Shown one piece after another: positions 58,045-64,000 of a stretch of DNA of 64,000 nucleotides (its first letter is position 1; each line of letters starts with the position of its first letter). The notes below the pieces were generated by a model that saw only the letters and a list, made by a program, of their open reading frames with translations, was not told where the DNA came from and made no database searches. The position numbers were made by a program, and so were the translations under genes. This DNA comes from Voacanga thouarsii. Its lineage: Eukaryota > Streptophyta > Magnoliopsida > Gentianales > Apocynaceae. The stretch covers positions 510,001 to 574,000 of the forward strand of contig JANUWF010001060.1 of the NCBI GenBank assembly GCA_026120185.1, given 5' to 3'.

Positions 58045-59529
58045 TGATAAAGGCTAATTTTACCTATAATTTCCTAGTTATTTAAGGTTATTTTGTGATC
58101 ATTTGATATAATAACTAGGCATATTCAATTCCTTCATATTTGATATTTTAGCATTGAAAAGGTATGTTGGTGTTTTTATGTGGAATAAATCAAGAAAATG
58201 GCAAAAATCGACGCTGTGACAAATCACAACCAGCACTGGTCGTGCACAGCACTGCAGGTGTTAGCCTTTCACTAGGAAAACAGGGCTAGCACATAGGCAC
58301 AACTGGCGCCAGCTCAGAGACACATCTGGCGCCAATCGTGTGCCGATTTAAGGCGGCGGGTTTCCTTTTCCAAGCAAATTTTGCCAATTTCAGTTGGATT
58401 CTTTTGAGAACCCTTTCAACAACGGAAAATGACTTTTGTAAGCACTTTTTGGCTACCAAAACTCCTATGAATACAAGAGAATAGCATTGAACAAGGGAGC
58501 TCTAGTCCTTAAGTTTTCATTGTAATATTTTATAGAACTTCTAGAGAAAGACTAAGATTTAAGAGGATCAAGGAGAATTCTTAGACAAGAAGACGAGGTT
58601 GCTTAAGAAGGTTTCAAGGAAGAAGAAGAAGGCCTACTTTTCTATAAGTGGTTTCTTTTTCTCTTCTTTGTAATTAATTAACAATTTAATATTAATGTTT
58701 TAATTATCTTTAGAGGATATTTTTAGATTCATAACTTTATGTTGATTTTTGCTATTTGATCAATTGGTTTTTATTCTTGGTATTTGATTATTTGCTTTAA
58801 TTAAGGAATTGATTGATTGATTCTTCTTGTTGACTTTCTTGCAAAAGAGGTTGATAGTGGTTTTAATTTAATTAATTTCATATTTATTTTCTCTTAACTT
58901 GCTTGCAAAAAGAGTTAACTATTAAGAACTTGGGTAATCCAAGATTAGTTGATGATTGCTAGAATATAGAGTCATTGGCTAATTTCATGCTTTAAATCAC
59001 CTAGAATATAGGGATTTTTGTGAGGATTGATTTTAATTCATATTTTGGGTAAATTGGTTGAGACAGAATATATTCACTGATTTAGCTAAAAGGTAGTGAT
59101 TCCATGGATCGCAAATGAAGTGGGTCTATTTTAATTCCTTCATGATATTAAGATGATAATTAATTGTGATAAGTGCTAATTGATCACTTTTATGTCTTTG
59201 AGGATTTTTATCTTTCTACATGTCTTTTTTCCTTATTCTCACTCCTTGATTATCTTTGTGACTTTTCTTGTGTGACTTGATTTTCTCTACTATATTAGGT
59301 TTGTTTTTTTATTTATCTCTATTCCTTTATTTTATTGTCTAAACAATAAACATTTGGGTAAAGTAAGGTGTGAGCCAAAGTTCTCATAGATTCAATACTT
59401 GCTATTCCCTATATATATGATGGGTATACTTGCCCGTATGTGTGATTTTCGTGGTTAGCATTTTAATTAAAGCTTGATTGTTTGTGTACTTTGTTGGTTA
59501 TATTTTCTACACTAAAAAAACACACATCA
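58045..59529 (+). repeat. 5' LTR of element E
   Basis: Starts TGATAAAGGCTAATTTTACC and ends CACACATCA. Matches 62288-63775 closely over the whole length. A (GAA)n stretch has only four units here (58619-58633). Confidence 0.9.
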
Positions 59530-59531
59530 AG

Positions 59532-59553
59532 TTTTTGGCGCCGTTGCCGGGGA
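59532..59553 (+). promoter_or_regulatory. Primer-binding site of element E (tRNA-Asp type)
   Basis: TTTTTGGCGCCGTTGCCGGGG and A follow the LTR by two bases. The TGGCGCCGTTGCCGGGGA core is the site common in Athila/Ogre-like plant gypsy elements. Confidence 0.9.
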
Positions 59554-59668
59554 TGGACACTATCGGAAACTTTCGAGTCTTGTTGATTTATCCTTTCTTG
59601 TATTTGTAAATGTCTGTAACTTTTTTTCTTTTTTAGGTACTTAGTGAATATTTGCATTTTTTTAGTAT

Positions 59669-59932
59669 ATGCTTTTGTTTTTTATTTGTTTGAATTTTTT
59701 CTTTTTTATTTTTCTTTTCAATTTGACTTTTTTTTTCTTTGAGTGCGAGATAGACATCATCATAGATAATTATATTCGGGAACAAGATCAAATGAGTTAC
59801 AATGATGATAGATTGGTAAGGTTACAAGCTCAAATTGACGTTTTTAGTGAGACGTCACTTAGAGCATTAGTGAATTCTTTTGTCGCCAATATAAATTCAT
59901 CTATTCAAAGTCATGAGGAATCTTACCAATGA
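59669..59932 (+). CDS. Short open frame after the PBS (possible gag-like leader)
   Basis: The open frame has 87 codons, but the first 30 are phenylalanine-rich from a T-rich leader; an internal ATG at 59791 would give a 46-residue hydrophilic protein with LVRLQAQIDVFSETSLRAL, predicted helical. It is in the place where gag starts in related elements. No domain recognised, and the downstream frame is closed by stops. Low certainty that it is translated. Confidence 0.3.
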   Translation: MLLFFICLNFFFFIFLFNLTFFFFECEIDIIIDNYIREQDQMSYNDDRLVRLQAQIDVFSETSLRALVNSFVANINSSIQSHEESYQ

Positions 59933-60081
59933 CTATGCCATCAATGAACCCAACTAGCTAAGACCATTGAGGAGATTCAAGAGAGAACTGCCTTAAACAC
60001 ATCAAATTTCACACAACCACAAGGGACCTTGTCCAGAAACAAAAAATCCAATGATGCTTTTTTATCCATTTTTCGAGGAAA

Positions 60082-60759
60082 TTGGAGACAAATTGTGTCC
60101 CTTTAGTGATATGGCCCATGTATTTAAAAATGAAAACTCCCAAGAAGAAAAGAGTGGATATGAGAACAATTGCATCATGTGAGAAGGAAACCTTTGATTA
60201 TACGTTATGCTCTAATACTTCTAATTTTCCTTTGTCACATGATTTTGTAGGTATCTCTCAGTTCTTGAAAAATAATGGTCCAAATAAAGATGTGTTAAGC
60301 TTAACATACCTAAAGAAGTTGGATCTCTCAATGCTACGTCATAGGAAACCCTTGGAGTATGCTAATAAATTCTACACTTCACTCCATTCAAATGGAGGTA
60401 ACTTGGTATTTGTATATGTGGTGCAAAGTAAGGATTTCTTGATCCCATCTTTAAGAACTCAATTACTAAGTTTAAAGGAGAATTTTCATTGTAACAAATT
60501 TTTTGAAGGGTTAATTGGTGATGGCAAGATTGATGCATTCTTTAGATACAATATGCACTTATATATTGAAAATAATATTTGTGTGTCTAAAGAAATGTTA
60601 GAGAATGCGGTTTATCTGTTTTACTTTGTTGAGAAAAATTATTTTCATGAACATTACCTTTTTCAAAAACCTTCTTTCTTTCTACATTCATCATGCCTAT
60701 CTTCTACTTTAAGCTTTAATTTTTTTTACAAAGGTTTGATGAGGAAGCATGATGAGTAA
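60082..60759 (+). CDS. Unassigned 225-codon open frame of element E
   Basis: The frame starts METNCVPLVIWPMYLKMKTP and ends KGLMRKHDE. It holds several cysteines (CVPL, SCEKE, LCSN), a hydrophilic centre with LSLTYLKKLDLSMLRHRKPLEY, and phenylalanine-rich segments near the end. No transmembrane segment is clear and there is no zinc knuckle, DDE, RT or aspartic protease motif. It is alone between the PBS side and the 3' noncoding part of a non-autonomous element, so it could be a degenerate gag, an acquired host sequence, or chance openness in AT-rich DNA. I do not recognise it. Confidence 0.4.
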   Translation: METNCVPLVIWPMYLKMKTPKKKRVDMRTIASCEKETFDYTLCSNTSNFPLSHDFVGISQFLKNNGPNKDVLSLTYLKKLDLSMLRHRKPLEYANKFYTSLHSNGGNLVFVYVVQSKDFLIPSLRTQLLSLKENFHCNKFFEGLIGDGKIDAFFRYNMHLYIENNICVSKEMLENAVYLFYFVEKNYFHEHYLFQKPSFFLHSSCLSSTLSFNFFYKGLMRKHDE

Positions 60760-62287
60760 AAAGAATTTGTATTTTTGTTTTTGTGTTTGGTTTTGTTAGA
60801 TATATTTTTCCCCTTGTAATAAGAAGACTATGTCCCAGTTTAAGTATGGAGAAGTGAGTCATTGTGTTTATTCTTAGGAGTTTTATTAGTCTTTCTTGTG
60901 TTTTATTTTAGTTATTATTTTCTTTGTTCTTTTATGAGTGTTTAATTTTGCATGTTTGAATAAAGGTTTCTTGAACAAGTTCTTCTATTCTTCTCCAAGT
61001 TTTAATATTTATTGGAGTATTATTGCACTTGGAGAGTATTGCTTAACGTTATGCCTCCTTTATTTTTATTTTTTTTGGTCCCTTTAGAGACGCTTTAATG
61101 TGTTAATTTTTGGACAATGAGGATATTGTCCAGCTTAAGTATGGGAGAATAGTTTAGTGATATTCTTTGTACAAGTTTTTATTAATCATCTTGGTATTTT
61201 CTTGGTATTGAGCTACTTTGCAAAATTTTTCAAATTTGAAAAACAATTTTGTTGCAATGTCCTTGAAACGTTTAACAAATTTGAAATTTTAAAAATTGTG
61301 GAGCTAAATTGAGCTTATTTGCTTATAATGAAGTTATGATTTTCTTTGTAATTTTGGATATGGATTTGTCATTCATTATGGTTGATTTTATTTAAAAAGG
61401 TAAAGTTGTGTATCAAGTTAATTTTGCTAAGTCTTAAAATTTTAAGTTAACCGTTGTTATATTTGGTATTTGATGTTGTTTTATTCTTTGAGTTTGAATA
61501 TGGATGATATGATGAAGTATGAGAAAAGTTATTGACTAATTCTTGTATTATGGATTAAAATTTGCTTGACTTTGAGTTGTGAATAAGAAATATGAGGAAA
61601 TAAAAAATTAAGTGCAAAAAAACAATTGTGAGTTGAAAAACAATTGAGTAAAATAAAATGCTTTATTTTTGAAGAAAAAGAGAAAATACTTTTTGCTTGA
61701 TTATAGGGGCCAATACGGATAGTGAAGAGAAATCCATTTTCTTGAGGCTATTAATTCCCGAAAGCATAAGGGAAAAAAAACAAAGAAATTGCTGAAAAAA
61801 TGATGAATGATGACTATAAAGGGGCCAATACGGTGCATGAAGAGAAATCCATTCACTTGAGGCTATTAAATCCCCAAGTCATAGAAAAAAAAAATGAGCG
61901 GAGTGTTTCCTTGTTTCACTAACTTGAGTTGTGTAAATTTGAGTTTATAATGTTGGAATTGGTTAAATGGCTTGACTTGTATGATTTATGTTATCTATAT
62001 TTTTGCTTGAGGAGTAGGATGATTTTCTTGTATTAGATATAAACCTGCTTAACTTAACTTTGATGGCCTTGGTATTGTTGGATTTAATACATGATTTTTC
62101 AAGGTTTTGAAAGGTTGTGGGAGTGACAAATTTATGTTTAAGGTTGGAAGTAGACTATTGCTTTATTATAGATGAATTTGCTAAGAAAAAAATGTGATGA
62201 ATTGATTTGACTTGTTCATAAGCTAGTGCTTAAGTGTTTTAATTCTTGTTTGCTCGAGGACAAGCAAAGCTTAAGTGAGGAGGAATA
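60760..62287 (+). other. 3' noncoding part of element E with repeated CAGYTTAAGTATGG boxes
   Basis: Two copies of a CCAG(T/C)TTAAGTATGG box (about 60836 and 61129), a form of the GGACATTG...TTTAAGT-TGGGG sequence often found downstream of plant gypsy genes, and a GGCTATTAA(T/A)TCCC repeat pair (61745 and 61860) with near-identical 60-bp context (GGGGCCAATACGG). The GAGGACAAGCAAAGCTTAAG box (62256-62275) sits just before the purine tract. Confidence 0.55.
62276..62287 (+). promoter_or_regulatory. Polypurine tract of element E
   Basis: TGAGGAGGAATA immediately before the 3' LTR start TGATAGGGGC. Confidence 0.65.
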
Positions 62288-63775
62288 TGATAGGGGCTAA
62301 TTTCACCTATAATTTTCTAGTTATTTAAGGTTATTTTGTGATACATTTTATATAATAACTAGTCATATTCCTTTGTATTTGATATTTTATCTTTGGAAGG
62401 GTATTTTAGTGTTTTTATACAGAATAAATCAAGAAAAAGGCAAAAATCAACACCACGATAGATCACAGACGGTGCCGGCCCTTCAATGGGAAAACGGGGC
62501 TGGCACGAGGCACAGTCGGCTCCAGCTCAGAGGCATGGCCGGCGTCGGCCGTGTGTCGATATAAGGCAGTGGGTTTTCTTTTCCAAGCAAATTTTAGCAA
62601 TTTTAATTAGATTCTTTTGGGAACTCTATCAACCACGGAAAAAAACTCTTGTAGGCACTTTTTTTTGCAACCAAAACTTCTATAAATACAAGAGAATAAC
62701 ATTGTAACATTGTACAACAGAGTTCTAATTTTTCAGTTTTCATTGTAATATTTTATAGAACTCCTAGAGAAACACCAAGATTTAGGAGGATCAAAGAGAA
62801 TCCTTGGAGAAGAAGAGGAGATCGCTTAAGAAGGTTTCAAGGAAGAAGAAGAAGAAGAAGAAGAAGAAGAAGAAGAAGAAGAATGCTTACTTGTCTTTGA
62901 GTGGTTTTTTTTTTTTCCTCTTCTTTGTAATTTATTCACAATTTGAGATTAATTTTTTAATTGACTTTAGAGTATATTTTTGGATTTATGACTTTGTATT
63001 GATTTTAGTTCTTTGATCAATTGCTTGTTATTCTTGGTTTTTGATTGTTTGCATTAATTAAGGAATTGATTGATTGATTCTTATTATTGTCTTGCTTGCA
63101 AAAGAGGTTGATAGTGGTTTTAATTTAATTAATTTCACATTTTTTACCTTTTAACTTACTTACAAAAAAGGTTAATTGTCAAGAATTTAGGTAATCAAAG
63201 ATTAGTTGGTGATTGCTAGAATATAGAGTCATTGGCTAATTTCATACATTAAATCACCTAGAATATAGAGATTTATGTGATGATTGATTTTAATGCAAAT
63301 TTTAGATAAATTGGTTGAGACAGAATATGTTCATTGATTTAGCTAAAGGGTAGTGATTCCATGGATTGCAAATGAAGTGTATCTATTTTAATTCCTTCAT
63401 GATTCTAAGATGATAATTGATTGTGAGAAGTGCTAATCAATCATTGTTATTTCTTTGAGGATTTCTATCTATTTACATGTCTTTTCTACTTATTCTCACT
63501 CCTTGATTATCCTTGTGATTTTTCTAGTGTGATTTGTTTTTCCCTAGTATATTAGGTTAGTGTTTTATTTATCTCTATTCCTTTGTTGTATTAGCTAAAC
63601 AATAAAGATTTGGATAAAGTAAAATAGGAGCCTAAGTTCTCATGGATTCGGTACTTGCTATTTCCTATACTATATGATAGGCACTTGCCCGTATGTGTGG
63701 TTAGCATTTTAATTAAAGTTTGTTTAATTGTGTACTTTGTTTGTAATATTTTCTACCCTAAAAAAATCCATATCA
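62288..63775 (+). repeat. 3' LTR of element E
   Basis: 1488 bp, ending CCATATCA. It contains an expanded (GAA)n at 62841-62881 that is only four units in the 5' LTR, and an open frame at 62804-63016 that is only this microsatellite. Confidence 0.9.
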
Positions 63776-63780
63776 TATGC

Positions 63781-64000
63781 CATCCACATCATTTACACCC
63801 ACTGAGATAGAGGATGTAGTAGAGAGGAGGGTTGAGGAGAGGGTGCATGTAGTGAGAGACGGGCTGTAGAAGGATTTCGAGAAGAAGGTGGATCAAATGC
63901 AAAATCAAGTTACTGGATTTCATACACTGATGTCAGAGAGGTTATGTGTACAACTTCCACAATTGCAGCCGATTCAGGGTGATGATGAGGTAGACAGGAT
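63781..64000 (+). pseudogene. CACTA TNPA-like C-terminal region
   Basis: The reading frame continues from 58044 across the LTR element: codons read STSFTPTEIEDVVERRVEER, the coiled-coil-like tail (PTEIE--VERRVEERV) usual for the end of TNPA-like proteins. One stop follows (at about 63867). The protein and the gene run past the window edge. Confidence 0.75.

Larger units (their letters stand above)
58045..63775 (+). mobile_element. Non-autonomous LTR element inserted in the CACTA gene (element E)
   Basis: Direct repeats 58045-59529 and 62288-63775 (1485 and 1488 bp, TGATA...CA) enclose 2.76 kb. The PBS next to the 5' LTR is intact and a purine tract precedes the 3' LTR. No gag-pol motif is present; the inside has two open frames of unknown function. 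The 5-bp flanks are CTTGC and TATGC, three matches of five, so the duplication is imperfect, but the host reading frame is restored across the insertion. Shared PBS type and GAGGACAAGC box link it to element D. Confidence 0.88.

Noticed and set aside
62804..63016. 70-codon ORF with poly-lysine
   Set aside because: Made by the GAA microsatellite in the LTR.
44155..64000. One large CACTA element from the 44155 cluster to the window end, with all LTRs nested in it
   Set aside because: Attractive, but there is no CACTA terminus at 44155 and no TNPD transposase between; only the TNPA part from 55383 is supported.
1..64000. Endogenous plant pararetrovirus
   Set aside because: No movement-protein or coat-protein-like region and no pararetrovirus domain order; every RT fits copia or gypsy.
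1..64000. Bacterial-type operons, riboswitches, defence systems or origins
   Set aside because: Sequence is eukaryotic repeat DNA; no such signals seen.

Overview
The window looks like intergenic heterochromatin from a flowering-plant nuclear genome. It is AT-rich and I found no intact host gene, rRNA or true tRNA. Nearly everything that can be identified is transposable-element DNA at different stages of decay: Ty1-copia and Ty3-gypsy LTR retrotransposons, non-autonomous LTR elements, CACTA (En/Spm) DNA transposon pieces and one tRNA-derived Au-type SINE. This combination is typical of angiosperms; I cannot name the species.

Layout. 1-860 is a tandem array of CACTA-like subterminal repeats. 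1397-2640 (-) is a decayed copia fragment. 3607-9420 (+) is a copia element with both LTRs and a broken gag-pol. 9421-11598 has no recognisable gene but holds a local duplication. 11599-27665 (-) is a second copia element ('copia A', short 173-bp LTR). It has been split twice: by a 1.5-kb solo-LTR-like insertion in its RNase H (12125-13659) and by a complete SIRE-type copia element (16006-27152, +) between its protease and integrase. 27671-32345 (-) is a non-autonomous LTR element with perfect CCACC target duplications that carries an env-like/plant-transposon-protein domain and no pol. 32346-35140 is AT-rich with a G-quadruplex tract. 35141-36207 is a complete mini-CACTA element with an ATA duplication. 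36230-38560 (-) is the 3' env-like part of another SIRE-type element. 38580-39493 is a second mini-CACTA copy in reverse orientation. 39497-44135 (+) is a gypsy chromovirus remnant with a chromodomain-like tail. 44155-44775 is another subterminal-repeat cluster.

The right part holds two related, very long solo LTRs facing each other (45182-49324 on -, 51038-55377 on +, the second with TTAGA duplications). Between them is an Au-type SINE with a duplication of about 20 bp. From about 55383 to the end of the window runs a CACTA TNPA-like (Transposase_24) gene with visible exons, an 875-bp tandem exon duplication, and an LTR element of 5.7 kb (58045-63775) inserted into its reading frame. That LTR element has an intact tRNA-Asp-type primer-binding site, no pol, and one 225-codon open frame I cannot assign.

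The pieces do not form a pathway. Nesting gives a relative history: older copia A and the CACTA TNPA gene were hit by younger LTR elements. No defence, metabolic or other new cellular system is visible. The most unusual content is the pair of related non-autonomous LTR elements (27671-32345 and 58045-63775), the orphan open frame in the second, and the opposed giant solo LTRs that share an antisense tRNA-like motif.
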